This document shows positions 50,272-60,514 of a stretch of DNA of 64,000 nucleotides, piece after piece. The position numbers were made by a program, and so were the translations under genes. The notes beneath the pieces were generated by a model, which worked only from the letters and a program-made list of their open reading frames with translations, was not told the DNA's origin and made no database searches. Position 1 is the first letter of the stretch; each line of letters begins with the position of its first letter. This DNA comes from Labilibaculum sp. DW002 (GTDB taxonomy: Bacteria; Bacteroidota; Bacteroidia; Bacteroidales; Marinifilaceae), in NCBI RefSeq assembly GCF_029029525.1, contig NZ_JAKJSC010000001.1, forward strand, positions 1,612,001-1,676,000, read 5' to 3'.

Positions 50272-50343
50272 TGATCAAAAATAAAAACCCACGTGTCCAA
50301 ACCTTCATTTAAACACGTTACCAAACTATGAAAAACCTAACTT

Positions 50344-50622
50344 TTACAGTTTAAACAATAATTCCTTTATAAAGCTAAACAGCCTATATTTGTTACGATA
50401 CTCAGCAATTACGGTTTCTTTTTTAATATCTAAATCTGAAATAATTTGTTCCATTTCTATTATACTAATTGCCGATGAATCGTAGAATAACTGTATTATA
50501 TTTTTTGAACAAACCACCTCTATAACCTCCTCTACACCATAAAACAAGGCGTAAACTGTATTCGTCTCAAATAAAGTCAAATCCCGATCAGCATGGAATT
50601 CAAAACATCTATTGGCGCTCAT
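50344..50622 (-). CDS. Small hypothetical protein, HMA-like fold without the cysteine pair
   Basis: The 92-residue protein ends in a hydrophobic helix (FSFIKELLFKL). Its middle, VVCSKNIIQLFYDSSAISII then EMEQIISDL, has the strand-helix rhythm of the second half of an HMA domain, but the CxxC loop is missing. It may be a degenerate metal chaperone. It sits in the copper operon, nine bases after the preceding gene. Confidence 0.5.
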   Translation of the reverse strand: MSANRCFEFHADRDLTLFETNTVYALFYGVEEVIEVVCSKNIIQLFYDSSAISIIEMEQIISDLDIKKETVIAEYRNKYRLFSFIKELLFKL

Positions 50623-50631
50623 AACTATAAA

Positions 50632-51159
50632 TTATGGTAGGTTATATATTAGAGTTTCATCATTATTATTAAAACTCTCTCCAACATGTTTGTAAATAAG
50701 CATTTTGGTTTGTCCTTTTGTATGGATTATTTCCATCTCATTACTATTATCAACCTTTAGCAAGGATTCCCCTGTCTCGGTAATTACGTTAAGTGTAAAA
50801 TTGATACTTACAAAAGATTCTGAAGGATCTTCATAATTTTCAGGTGCCAAATATTCTACACAAGAATATACAAGTTCAACTTTCTCATCTTTATTAAAAG
50901 TAGTTTGTGATATCAATTTGATTTCGTCTAAAAGATGATTTTTAGGCAGTGGAAGCTTAACACTTCTCCACAAACTGTTATCTATATTATGAATGAATAT
51001 TGTTTGATTTTTTTTATCGTATTTCACATACTTTATTGATCCATCATCCAGTTTAATAGATTTGTATTTTGAATTAATTTTTCCTTCATATTTAATCTGA
51101 GTAAAACCTATTGTACTCATAAAAAGCAGAAGAATAGTTATTAATATATTTGCTTTCAT
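50632..51159 (-). CDS. Exported hypothetical protein of the copper operon
   Basis: The 175-residue protein has a clear signal peptide (MKANILITILLLFMSTIGFT). The rest is beta-rich (GSIKYVKYDKKNQTIFIHNI, then SVKLPLPKNHLLDEIKLI and NFTLNVITETGESLLKV) and has a single cysteine (VYSCVEYL). No family was recognised. The start is four bases from the stop of the AlbA-domain gene, which places it in the same transcript. Confidence 0.6.
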   Translation of the reverse strand: MKANILITILLLFMSTIGFTQIKYEGKINSKYKSIKLDDGSIKYVKYDKKNQTIFIHNIDNSLWRSVKLPLPKNHLLDEIKLISQTTFNKDEKVELVYSCVEYLAPENYEDPSESFVSINFTLNVITETGESLLKVDNSNEMEIIHTKGQTKMLIYKHVGESFNNNDETLIYNLP

Positions 51160-51163
51160 GATT

Positions 51164-51982
51164 TTAGTTTTTAATGATTTGTCTTGATTCTAGATACCTA
51201 ACTGTTTCGCTAGTAGTCAGAGGATTCGTGATATTGCCTGTTCTCAAATAAAAAATTGTACGGGAATTTTCATTTAGATAAATTGGCCGCATAGATGGCT
51301 GAATGACCACGATACATATTTCCTTTTTATTTATATTGTGGAATGAAATGTTTAATAAAGCACAAATATTTTTCCCAAAAGTATTTGAGACCAAAGTAAT
51401 AAGCCTCTGTTGAAAACCATCTTTATCATTCTTCTTTAATGAAAAGTAGTCATTATCGAGACCCAACAATTCCCCAAAATCATTCACTCCAATCAGTAAT
51501 GTCCCCCCTTTGGCATTTAAAAATCCTGCAATTGATTTCATTATAACCATTTCCAGATTCTTATTTGTTTTAACCTGTCGATAATCATGTCTTAAAGAAG
51601 ACTTGAATTCAACAAACTCGCTTTCACCTTCTTTTATGAGTACGGGAATACTCTGCTCCAGCAACTTCCTTTTTCCGTGCAACAGACCATCTTTTCTTCT
51701 CAGTGATTTGTAGTATAACCCCGATCCTAAACCAATTAAGGCTCCCAGAAAAGAAAAAGCAATTGACATTCCAATCATATGAAAGCTAAAAGCATGCATT
51801 ATACTTTCAGTAGTCACCTTTCCCAGATTTCTCAAACTATACTCCGCTCCATTTGTATCGAACCAATAAATAACCATACTTATTGGATGCAGAATAAAAA
51901 AGCCAATTAACAGTCCAATCAACGAGTGGATTAGTAACTCTCTATTTCGAATTTGGAGATTTGCACCTTTAATAATATTCAT
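51164..51982 (-). CDS. Membrane protein with a cytoplasmic AlbA_2 (Schlafen-type) domain
   Basis: The product is 272 residues from the ATG at 51982; a TTG two codons earlier is dismissed. Two transmembrane helices (about 20-40 and 62-88) precede an AlbA_2 domain (about 120-265): ESEFVEFKSSLRHDY, then GFLNAKGGTLLIGVNDFGEL and YLNENSRTIFYLRTGNIT. AlbA_2 domains bind nucleic acid or nucleotides in regulators and Schlafen-like proteins. A membrane-anchored form in the middle of a copper efflux operon is unusual. Its role is unknown; signalling from the envelope is a possibility. Confidence 0.75.
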   Translation of the reverse strand: MNIIKGANLQIRNRELLIHSLIGLLIGFFILHPISMVIYWFDTNGAEYSLRNLGKVTTESIMHAFSFHMIGMSIAFSFLGALIGLGSGLYYKSLRRKDGLLHGKRKLLEQSIPVLIKEGESEFVEFKSSLRHDYRQVKTNKNLEMVIMKSIAGFLNAKGGTLLIGVNDFGELLGLDNDYFSLKKNDKDGFQQRLITLVSNTFGKNICALLNISFHNINKKEICIVVIQPSMRPIYLNENSRTIFYLRTGNITNPLTTSETVRYLESRQIIKN

Positions 51983-52046
51983 GACCAACTATTTTTAAAT
52001 TGCAATTTTGGAAGGAACAGTTGCTCGTTCCCTCATATCGACCTCA

Positions 52047-53852
52047 TTACTTAATGGTTTCCTTCACTTCTCCACATCCTAGCATCATTTCTCCAAAATA
52101 TGGGTTTTGAATTTCTTCAGAATTACTGAACCAATAAGCTCCTTTATCGCCATTAGCCATCGGACAAAACTGATAGTATGTCGTTACTTTATCCAAACCA
52201 AAAGACTTTACACTTTTGTATAATGCTTGGTTAAAAGGTGCGAAGGCAGTTCTTTGCTTATCAATATTCTTTTCTCCTACTATTGTTATTAATTTAGATT
52301 CGAGCACTTTCAAATCGGCCATCCAAGCCATATGGGCATCACCTTTTAATAAATCCATGTTGATCGTTTTCAATTTTGGCAACAAAGCGTCAGCTGCAGA
52401 TTTAACCTGAACAGGATCAGATGTTACAAAAGCTTTGGTCAAGGATAGATAATCATTGTAAAAGCTCGTTAACTGCTTTTTGAATTTGCTATCCACATCA
52501 AAACTTTTCATTTTGTGTTGAGAATGATCCGTTGCTACATCACCATGATTGTGTCCTGTAGGAGCAGCTCCTCCACCAGGATTCATCATACTTGGAAGGC
52601 CTATTAATTGAGATGCTGCATCAATTTTGAAAACGCCATTAATTGCAATTTCTTCATGTTCCTGCAAACCTTCACTGACTACGAAAAATGATCCGGCTTC
52701 TGGTCCCAAAATAACTTCCCGATACAAAAAAGATGGTGTCTCCCTATTCGGAACTTTCACATAAACCACAGCTCTTTTACCTGTCCAGAGAATAGCTGAT
52801 TTTGGAATTAGTATTTTGTTCGAAGTTTCGGCAGTTTTAGAAGTCACAATACCATTCACGAACATTTCAGGTTTAAGCTGTTGGTTTTTATTGGACACCT
52901 CTGCTCTTACTTTTGCAACTCTTGTGCTACCATTAATAAATGGATCGATATAGGTAACCTTAGCTTCATAATTCTTACCAGGTATCGCTTGAACGGTAAA
53001 CTCTACCTTATCATTAATTTTCACCCAGGGCAAATCACTTTCGTAAGCATCCAACATCACCCAAAGTTTAGATAGATCAACCACCTTGAATAGTTTTGTT
53101 CCTTCCTTCACATAATCGCCAATTGCAACATGTCGCATGGTAACTGTCCCTGAGATTGGAGAAAGCATATCAAAATATAACATAGGTTCTCCTTTCTTTT
53201 CAATTTCTTCAATTTGCTCGTCTGTAAGATCCCACAATTTAAGTTTCCCCCTAGATGCTTGATAAAGTGATGGACGTGAAGATTTAAAACTAATTGCCTC
53301 TAACAATTCTCGTTGTGCTGTCACTAAATTTGGAGAATAAATAGTAGCTAGTTTTTCCCCTTTACGCACAGTTTGTCCTGTGAAATTGACAAATAATTTC
53401 TCAATTCTCCCTCCAAAGCGAGCTGTTAATTCAGATACGTTTCTTTCATCTGCATGAATTTTACCTTGCAAACGAACTGACTTTTCAGGAACTCCAAATT
53501 GAACCATCATGGTTTGAATATCCGCCAATTTAGCTGCAGATTCAGACATAACAATTTCATTCGGATCAACATCATCACCTGATGATTGCGTTGTCGTAAG
53601 AGGAATTAAATCCATAGCACAAATTGGACACTTACCTGGCTTATCCTGCTTAATCTGAGGGTGCATTGAACAAGTCCAGGTAGTTGGATCTTCTGATTCA
53701 TGATTATGTCCTTCGTGCCCTTCAATACCATTTGAAGGTGTTACGGTTTTATCAGATGATCCTGAAAATAAGAGTCCAAGAAGAACTCCAATTACTAAAA
53801 CGGCAATTACTAATTTGTAATTATCTTTTATATTGTTGATTATTTTTTTCAT
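52047..53852 (-). CDS. cusB: CusB-type periplasmic adaptor with metal-binding N- and C-terminal domains
   Basis: The 601-residue membrane-fusion protein of the Cu/Ag efflux pump has a membrane anchor at about 12-30 and a His-rich linker (HEGHNHESED). A heavy-metal-binding domain at about 56-82 reads TWTCSMHPQIKQDKPGKC, then PICAMDLIPL. The hairpin, lipoyl and beta-barrel adaptor domains (about 100-420) follow, with GRIEKLFVNFTGQTVRKGE and LWVMLDAYESDLPWVK. A DUF3347 domain (about 455-595) with FCPMANGDKGAYWFSN closes the protein. Both terminal domains are metal sites known to load the pump. It follows the outer-membrane gene by 11 bases. Confidence 0.93.
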   Translation of the reverse strand: MKKIINNIKDNYKLVIAVLVIGVLLGLLFSGSSDKTVTPSNGIEGHEGHNHESEDPTTWTCSMHPQIKQDKPGKCPICAMDLIPLTTTQSSGDDVDPNEIVMSESAAKLADIQTMMVQFGVPEKSVRLQGKIHADERNVSELTARFGGRIEKLFVNFTGQTVRKGEKLATIYSPNLVTAQRELLEAISFKSSRPSLYQASRGKLKLWDLTDEQIEEIEKKGEPMLYFDMLSPISGTVTMRHVAIGDYVKEGTKLFKVVDLSKLWVMLDAYESDLPWVKINDKVEFTVQAIPGKNYEAKVTYIDPFINGSTRVAKVRAEVSNKNQQLKPEMFVNGIVTSKTAETSNKILIPKSAILWTGKRAVVYVKVPNRETPSFLYREVILGPEAGSFFVVSEGLQEHEEIAINGVFKIDAASQLIGLPSMMNPGGGAAPTGHNHGDVATDHSQHKMKSFDVDSKFKKQLTSFYNDYLSLTKAFVTSDPVQVKSAADALLPKLKTINMDLLKGDAHMAWMADLKVLESKLITIVGEKNIDKQRTAFAPFNQALYKSVKSFGLDKVTTYYQFCPMANGDKGAYWFSNSEEIQNPYFGEMMLGCGEVKETIK

Positions 53853-53863
53853 AACAGAACGAT

Positions 53864-55096
53864 TTATTTACCCATTAAGTAGTTGATGAATGCAATTGCA
53901 GCTTGTTTATCTGCTCTGGCTTTTTCCAGCTCCAAATTGTATTTTAGAACCTTTCTTTCCATTCTTAAAATTTCTTCGAAATTCTTGTTCCCTGTTGCAT
54001 AATCGGTTTCCAACAGATTTAAAGATTTATTAGCCAATTCTAACTGAGCGATGTACAAAGCAATTCTTCTATGTCCATCTTTATAATCTTTCCATGAATT
54101 TTCGAATATGGATTCCAACATGTTTAATGTATTGGCTTTGTCCATCTCTTTGGCGGTTTCCAGCAAAACAACTTCATTAATCATTGCTTTGTATTTGTTC
54201 CGGTAAAGAGGAACTGTAATCCCAATTTTTGGAAAAATAAAGGCATCTTTTCCTGCCAAATTATTATCTCCCTTTCCGACAATGGTATAATCAAAACCCA
54301 AATTAAAACTAGGTTTGCCTTGCTTGTCGGCCAATACTTTTCTGTATTTTAAAGACTCCTGCTGAAGCGCAATTCCCAGCAATTTGTGATTGTTACTTTT
54401 CACAGAATCCAACAAAACTTCTTTTGCAAAAGGAATGTCATCTTCCCACAAAACGTCAGGAGTAATCACCATATTTGATTTATCAGCATTTAAGAGCTTA
54501 TTAAAAGCAACCTCCAATACCTGCTGCTTATCTGTTAAAAGGTCTAATTGATTTTGCAAATCACCAATTTCCATTTCAATTCGATACTCATCAACAGCAG
54601 AAACCAAACCTGCCTCTACTTTAATAATAGCCAACTTTCGAAATGCACTTAGAATCTCAAGATTCTCCATCGTTACCGAAATGGCTTTCTTATTGAAATA
54701 GATATTGTAATAATTTGCACTGATATCACTAAATAGTTTTGACTTGGCATCCTGAAAAACCTCATATTTAGCCTTAGCATTCCCAATGGCACTATTTTCT
54801 TTTGCCCTTAAAGTTCCAAACCAAGGAAACATCTGAGAAGCAGAAAATTTAAATTCCTGAGGGCCCATCCTCGTTTCTATCGGCTTGATAAAATAGGCAA
54901 ATGCCACTTGTGGGTCAGGCAAGGCCTTTACCTGAGGTGCTACCTCTAAAGCCGCCATATATTCCTTAAATCTGGCTTGCAATCCAGGATTATTTTCTGC
55001 TCCTGTTTTCAAGTAAGCTGACAGTTCCTGTTGGCCAAAAACAACAGAGGAAGTCAAAAGAAACAGGACTGTGATAATTATATTTACTTTTCTCAT
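53864..55096 (-). CDS. cusC: TolC-family outer-membrane channel (CusC-like)
   Basis: The 410-residue protein has a signal peptide (ends near SVVFGQQ) and two outer-membrane efflux (TolC) repeats: LQARFKEYMAALEVAPQVKA and LPDPQVAF in the first, GITVPLYRNKYKAMINEV in the second. It forms the exit duct of the CusCBA pump. It starts four bases after the end of cusA, so the three genes are co-transcribed. Confidence 0.92.
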   Translation of the reverse strand: MRKVNIIITVLFLLTSSVVFGQQELSAYLKTGAENNPGLQARFKEYMAALEVAPQVKALPDPQVAFAYFIKPIETRMGPQEFKFSASQMFPWFGTLRAKENSAIGNAKAKYEVFQDAKSKLFSDISANYYNIYFNKKAISVTMENLEILSAFRKLAIIKVEAGLVSAVDEYRIEMEIGDLQNQLDLLTDKQQVLEVAFNKLLNADKSNMVITPDVLWEDDIPFAKEVLLDSVKSNNHKLLGIALQQESLKYRKVLADKQGKPSFNLGFDYTIVGKGDNNLAGKDAFIFPKIGITVPLYRNKYKAMINEVVLLETAKEMDKANTLNMLESIFENSWKDYKDGHRRIALYIAQLELANKSLNLLETDYATGNKNFEEILRMERKVLKYNLELEKARADKQAAIAFINYLMGK

Positions 55097-55100
55097 GATA

Positions 55101-58100
55101 CTATTCCTTTAGTTTTTTTAACTCCTTCTTCACTTTCGATTCCTGCCACATACTATAAAGTACAGGAACCACCAACATGGTTAATACCTCAATGGTCATT
55201 CCTCCAAATAATGGAATTGCCATTGGAATCATGATATCCGAACCTTTTCCTGTTGAAGTGAGTACAGGTAACAGTGCGATGATGGTCGTAGCGGTCGTCA
55301 TAATGGCCGGACGCACTCTTTTTGAACCCGCTTCGATAATCAGTTCTCGAACTTCCTTAACAGATTTGGCAGGTTTTTTATCCTGCAATTGCTTGATATA
55401 AGTACTGATCAAGACCCCATCGTCAGTTGCTACACCAAAGAGAGCGATAAAACCAACCCAAACGGCGACACTCAAGTTTATAGTTTGTACCTGAAACAAG
55501 TCCCTAAAATTCATACCTGCCAAAGAAAAATCTAAGAACCAGGTCTGACCATAAAACCAAAGCATAATAAAGCCTCCTGATAAGGCAACGATAATACCTG
55601 TAAAGATTAATGAGGTAGAAATAACCGATCGGAATTGGAAATACAGAATCAAGAAAATGATCATTAGTGATACCGGAACTACAATCATTAAACGTTTAGT
55701 CGCTCTAATCTGATTCTCATAATTACCTGTAAAGACATAAGAGACACCTGCTGGCAATACAAATTCACCAGATTCAAGTTTTTCATTCAGATACTCCTGT
55801 GCATTCTCTACCACATCAATTTCAGCAAAGCCTTCTTTTTTGTCGAAAATCACATAACCTACAAGAAAAGTATTCTCACTTTTAATTAACTGCGGCCCTC
55901 TGATGTAATTAATTTCAACCAATTCTCCCAAGGGAATTTGAGCTCCACCTGCTGCGGGAATCAATATCTTTTTTAAATCTTCTGGATTATCTCGATATTC
56001 TCTTGCATAGCGTAATCGAACCGGGAATCGTTCTCTACCTTCTACCGTAGTTGTCAATTGCATTCCTCCAATAGCACTGCTTAATACCGATTGTAAACTC
56101 TTAATTGAAATGCCATAGCGCGCAATGGCATCCCGATCAATCTCCATTTCCAGATAAGGCTTACCTACTACTCTATCAGCAAAAACCGACATGCCATTCA
56201 CACCTTCAACATGTTTAAGTTGTTTCTCTAATTCGAAGCCCACCTTTTCAATACTTTCCAAGTCAGGACCAAAAACTTTAATTCCCATTGGCGCGCGCAT
56301 ACCGGTTTGTAGCATCACCAATCGAGTTTGAATAGGTTGTAACTTTGGAGCTGAAGTCAGACCTGGTATCGTTGCATTGCTGATGATCTCATCCCAAATA
56401 TCATTGGGTGATTTTATCTCATCTCGCCACTGACGGAAATATTCACCATTCTTATCATCACTAAGTTTTCTTTAGGAACCAAACGAAAGCCATCTTCTTT
56501 GGGATTATAAATAGAACCATCTTTTAATATAAAAGCATTCTCCTCGTTGACTTTAAAACGCATTTTATGTCCGTCTTCATTTAGAATGTATTCCGGCTTG
56601 TAATTAATGACATTCTCGTACATAGAGGTTGGTGCCGGATCGAGTGCTGAATTTACACGTCCCCATTTCCCAACTACAGATTCAACTTCAGGAATGTTAT
56701 TTAGTTTTTTATCAAGGATTGCAATCACTTCCAGATTTTCAGCGATACCCGAATGAGGCATGGTTGTTGGCATCAGTAGAAATGAGCCTTCATCCAAAGA
56801 AGGCATAAATTCTTTTCCAATACCTGGTAATTTTTCATCCAAATTCTGATAAAGAGCTGTTTCTTTTACAAAATTAGGCGCAAAACCAAATATCTTATCA
56901 AAACCTTGCCAGCTAGTGATTCCAAATAGAACAATCAGAATTGGCAAACTCATAAATTTCCATTTGTTATTCAAACACCAATTTAAAATTCTTGGGTAGA
57001 AATAACCACGAGCGACAACGCTCCTAAAACTATTGACACTAAGGCGATTACAAATAAGAAGTTTGCAAACAAGCTATTTTGTGCTCCTAAAGGCAACCAG
57101 GCCTTTGTTAGGAAAAAGACTACTACCACAACCGTAATTGCGATATTGATTAGATTCACCCATGATTTTTTCGACTCACTCCACTTATCCGCAAACAAAC
57201 CATTTAAACCATAAGCAACCAAAGCCAACGCGATATAGTTCCCTGAAACAATAGACAAGACGATACCTGCCACAATAATCAGGCTATTCCAAATTTTAGA
57301 ATATTTGTTTTTATCAAAACGAATTGAAAAAATCAGGTGAGCCAGAGTTGGAATAATAATAAGTCCAATCAAAAGGGCCGCAAGCATGGTAAAAGTTTTT
57401 GTAAAAGCAAGTGGTCTAAAGAGTTTTCCTTCGGCTGCCTCCATTGCAAATACAGGCAGAAAACTTACTATAGTAGTTGTTAAGGCTGTCATAACTGCAC
57501 CTGCAACTTCAGTTGTAGCGGTATAAATAATTTCCAAAAGTTTTTTGCCTTTAGCTCCAATATTTTCAACCGCTTCGGCATGCCGAATGATATTCTCCGT
57601 AAAAACAATCCCCACATCCACCATGACACCAATCGCAATAGCAATACCTGAAAGGGCCACAATATTGGCATCGACACCAAACTGACGCATGGTAATAAAG
57701 GTGATTAAAACCCCTAATGGCAATAAAGAAGATATAAGAAATGAAGCCCTCAGATTCATCACCAAAACAATCACAATCAGGATACTAATCAAAACCTCTA
57801 AGGATATAGCCTCTTCAAGGGTTCCCAGTGTTTCTTTAATTAGTCCGGTGCGATCGTAGAAAGGTACTATTGTTACTTTCGAAACTGTCCCATCATCTAA
57901 GGTCTTAGTAGGTAGACCTGGAGTAATTTCTGCAATCTTCGCTTTTAAATTATCAATTGCCTCCAAAGGATTGGCACCATAACGAGCCACAACCACACCA
58001 CCAACGGCTTCCGCTCCACCTTTATCAAGACCACCACGACGCGTTGCAGGACCAAAATTGATTTTAGCGATATCCTTCAATCGTATCGGCACATTATTAC

Positions 58101-58903
58101 GAACTGTTACAACTGACTTTTCAAGATCTTCTAGATTTTTTATATAGCCCAAGGCTCTCACCAGGTATTCCACGCGATTGAACTCAAGGGTACGAGCACC
58201 AACATCAAGGTTACTGTTTTTTACAGCAGCCATAATCTGAGCCACATTCACACCGTGTGCTCTCATGGCATGAGGATCTATATCAATTTGATATTCCTTT
58301 ACAAAACCACCAATTGATGCCACTTCGGCAACACCTTCTGCAGCTGTTAGGGCATAACGAACTTGAAAGTCCTGAAGACTTCTTAGTTCATGCGGATCCC
58401 AACCACCAGCAGGATTTCCCTCTTTATCTCGACCTTCGAGAGTATACCAGTAAATCTGGCCCAAAGCTGTGGCATCAGGACCTAAAGCTGGAGCGACATC
58501 GTCTGGCAAAGTACCTGATTGAAGCGAGTTTAATTTCTCTAAAATTCGAGTTCTACTCCAATAAAACTCCACTTCCTCATCGAATATGATATAGATACTC
58601 GACAGACCAAAAATGGAGTTACTACGAATGGTTTTCACACCAGGTATTCCCAATAGTGAAGTTGTTAATGGATAAGATATCTGATCTTCGATATCTTGAG
58701 GCGAACGGCCTGGCCATTCAGTATATACAATTTGTTGATTTTCTCCAATATCAGGAATAGCATCAACAGGTACTGGATCTTTTGGTAAAATACCTAGTAT
58801 CCCATCCAAAAGGTGAATTGATAACACCCCATGATATGAAAATTAGCACCAAAAAAGTAACCAGTTTATTCTCAAGGAAAAAACGGATAAATTTATTCAG
58901 CAT
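55101..58903 (-). pseudogene. cusA: CusA-type heavy-metal RND transporter, interrupted by three frameshifts
   Basis: Together the pieces give about 1260 residues of a Cu(I)/Ag(I) proton antiporter. The true start is the ATG at 58903 (LNKFIRFFLENKLVTF). The frame is lost near 58795 (an apparent extra base in CTAGG), resumes with LPKDPVPVDAIPDIGENQQ and runs to 57005. There a base seems missing before RGYFYPRILNW. The third piece runs to about 56455, where another lost base turns LVMDDKNGEYFRQWRDEI out of frame. The last piece ends in KELKKLKE at 55101. The copper-path methionines lie in the later parts, which otherwise look conserved. The gene is either a young pseudogene or carries three sequence errors, since all its partner genes are intact. 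Confidence 0.85.
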
Positions 58904-58943
58904 AGTTATTCAATTATGATTTTATTACTCAACTATAAATTAC

Positions 58944-58955
58944 CTGACATGTCAG
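58944..58955. promoter_or_regulatory. Perfect palindrome CTGACATGTCAG between the HYC gene and cusA
   Basis: A 12-base perfect palindrome 41 bases before the cusA start codon, in the 100-base gap after the HYC_CC_PP gene. It may be an operator; its binder is unknown. Confidence 0.35.
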
Positions 58956-59006
58956 AAACTATAAGGCATAGTTGTCTTAACGCATCTTATAAAGATAAGT
59001 TACAAA

Positions 59007-59375
59007 TCATAATCTGTAAGTCTGCAAACTTGAAAGTACGGTTTGAATTTTGGGAGGTGGCATTGTGTTTCTCAAGGAATACACTTTAGCCATAATTGGA
59101 TCTTCTACCTTAATCAGCTCAATTAAAATTGGCAATACAATTTCAAATTGAGTAAAATCAAAGGTATATGATGAAATTGAAAAATCATTTTCAATTTTAA
59201 TCGTATAAGCCTCGTCATGGCAACATCCTTCAGGATTTTCACAACAAGATTGAGTTACTGATAAAAAAGACACATCTTTTACATTACCACCACAATAATG
59301 CGTGGAGATAGTAACACCTGTTGTTACAACAAATATTACCAGAGCTAATAATGTATGACCGAATCTTTTTAGCAT
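59007..59375 (-). CDS. HYC_CC_PP-type small membrane protein
   Basis: The product is 122 residues from the ATG at 59375. After one hydrophobic helix (TLLALVIFVVTTGVTIS) comes the signature order THYCGG, SCCENPEGCCHDE and finally TMPPPKIQT, i.e. HYC, CC and PP blocks. This small Bacteroidota family is found with copper and other metal efflux genes. Seven cysteines and histidines in the first half suggest metal binding on the periplasmic face. It is the first gene of the cus operon and has the 21-base-spaced repeats in front of it. Confidence 0.85.
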   Translation of the reverse strand: MLKRFGHTLLALVIFVVTTGVTISTHYCGGNVKDVSFLSVTQSCCENPEGCCHDEAYTIKIENDFSISSYTFDFTQFEIVLPILIELIKVEDPIMAKVYSLRNTMPPPKIQTVLSSLQTYRL

Positions 59376-59422
59376 TTGAGATAATTTATAAGGCAAATTT
59401 AAAAATAGTTTACACAAGGGGT

Positions 59423-59455
59423 GTGTACAATTTTAAAAAAGATGTGCATAATTTC
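59423..59455. promoter_or_regulatory. Direct-repeat operator in the cus operon promoter
   Basis: GTGTACAATTTT (59423-59434) and GTGCATAATTTC (59444-59455) are direct repeats with a 21-base period, between the end of the second CPRC-AraC gene and the HYC gene. Layout and spacing repeat those at copA (44536-44571), and the core AYAATTT is similar. Confidence 0.55.
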
Positions 59456-59470
59456 AAGTGTCGAAGAATT

Positions 59471-60037
59471 TTAAATTTCATTAATTGGATTTCTACCTGT
59501 TTTTTTATTATCACTGAACTCACTAGGTGTCAATCCAGTTATGGACTTGAATTGCTTGGAAAAATGCTGACTAGAACTGTAATTTAATTGATAAGCAATT
59601 TCACTAATACTTAATTCTTCATAGAAAAGTAATTCCTTCGCTTTCTCTATTTTTTGAAGAATTAGATACTTTTCAATTGTGGTTCCTTCAATTTCTGAGA
59701 ACAACTTACTTAAAGAAGAATAACTCCTCCCAATGGCATTTGAGAGGTGATTAGTAATATTTCCAATTTGTTCTGAGCTTTCCCTATGATGTACAACTTT
59801 TATTATTTCATTCTTTATCTGCTCAATTAATTGGGCTTTTTTATCGTTCAAAAACTCAAATCCCATCTCCTTTAATGCCATTTTAAGATCATTGTGCTCT
59901 AATTCGTTTATTGTATTCTTAAAAAGAACAGTACCAAGTTCAATCTTAAGATACTGAATATTCAATTTTTCGAGAACATCTTTTACCGCAGTTATGCATC
60001 GAGGGCACACCATGTTCTTAATACTAATTTGTTTCAT
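59471..60037 (-). CDS. AraC-type regulator with N-terminal metal-binding (HMA-like) domain, cus-linked
   Basis: The 188-residue protein is a paralogue of the regulator at 44575-45141. The N-terminus, MKQISIKNMVCPRCITAVKD, has Cys11 and Cys14 in the CPRC loop and continues as an HMA-like strand-helix pattern to about residue 65. The C-terminal AraC domain shows EKAKELLFYEELSISEIAYQ, then YSSSQHFSKQFKSITGLTPS. It precedes the HYC-cusA-cusC-cusB operon by 96 bases, in the same direction. A direct copper or silver sensor controlling that operon is inferred. Confidence 0.82.
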   Translation of the reverse strand: MKQISIKNMVCPRCITAVKDVLEKLNIQYLKIELGTVLFKNTINELEHNDLKMALKEMGFEFLNDKKAQLIEQIKNEIIKVVHHRESSEQIGNITNHLSNAIGRSYSSLSKLFSEIEGTTIEKYLILQKIEKAKELLFYEELSISEIAYQLNYSSSQHFSKQFKSITGLTPSEFSDNKKTGRNPINEI

Positions 60038-60514
60038 AAAATCTAAAGTAAGAAAAAACTTTTCAAATCTATTTTTAAATAATTATTCGGATCAACTCAA
60101 AGGAGTTAATTCTATCTTATATTTATTACAAGGTTTAACTCTAAATATTCTACCCATAAAATATTATTGCGATTTAAAAATTAAGAAAAGCTGAACAAAT
60201 TCTTTAATCAAAGAATTAAGCCAACATAAATAAGATAGAAGGATTGCATTAAAATTAATTCTTTACATAGTAGTTTGATGGCAATAAAAACAAAAAGTCA
60301 ATAATTTACAACACAGCCTATAATTATCTGTTTTTCACTTGCGATTCATTTTAGATATTTTGTATCCTATTCATACATCTGATGTACCCGTTTAGATATT
60401 TGTATTTCTGACAATTAGAGGTGTTTCAAAAGTGATTCTCCTAATGTTTTATATTTAAAATATTGTTCAAAATAAAATAGTTTGCATCAAACCTTTACAA
60501 TTCTATCCTAATTT
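60038..60514. promoter_or_regulatory. Upstream region of the cus regulator with a 15-bp direct repeat
   Basis: About 480 AT-rich bases without a gene. TTTTAGATATTTTGTAT (60349-60365) and TTTAGATATTTGTAT (60391-60405) are near-identical direct repeats 41 bases apart, and they may form an operator. They differ from the 21-base repeats downstream. Confidence 0.45.
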
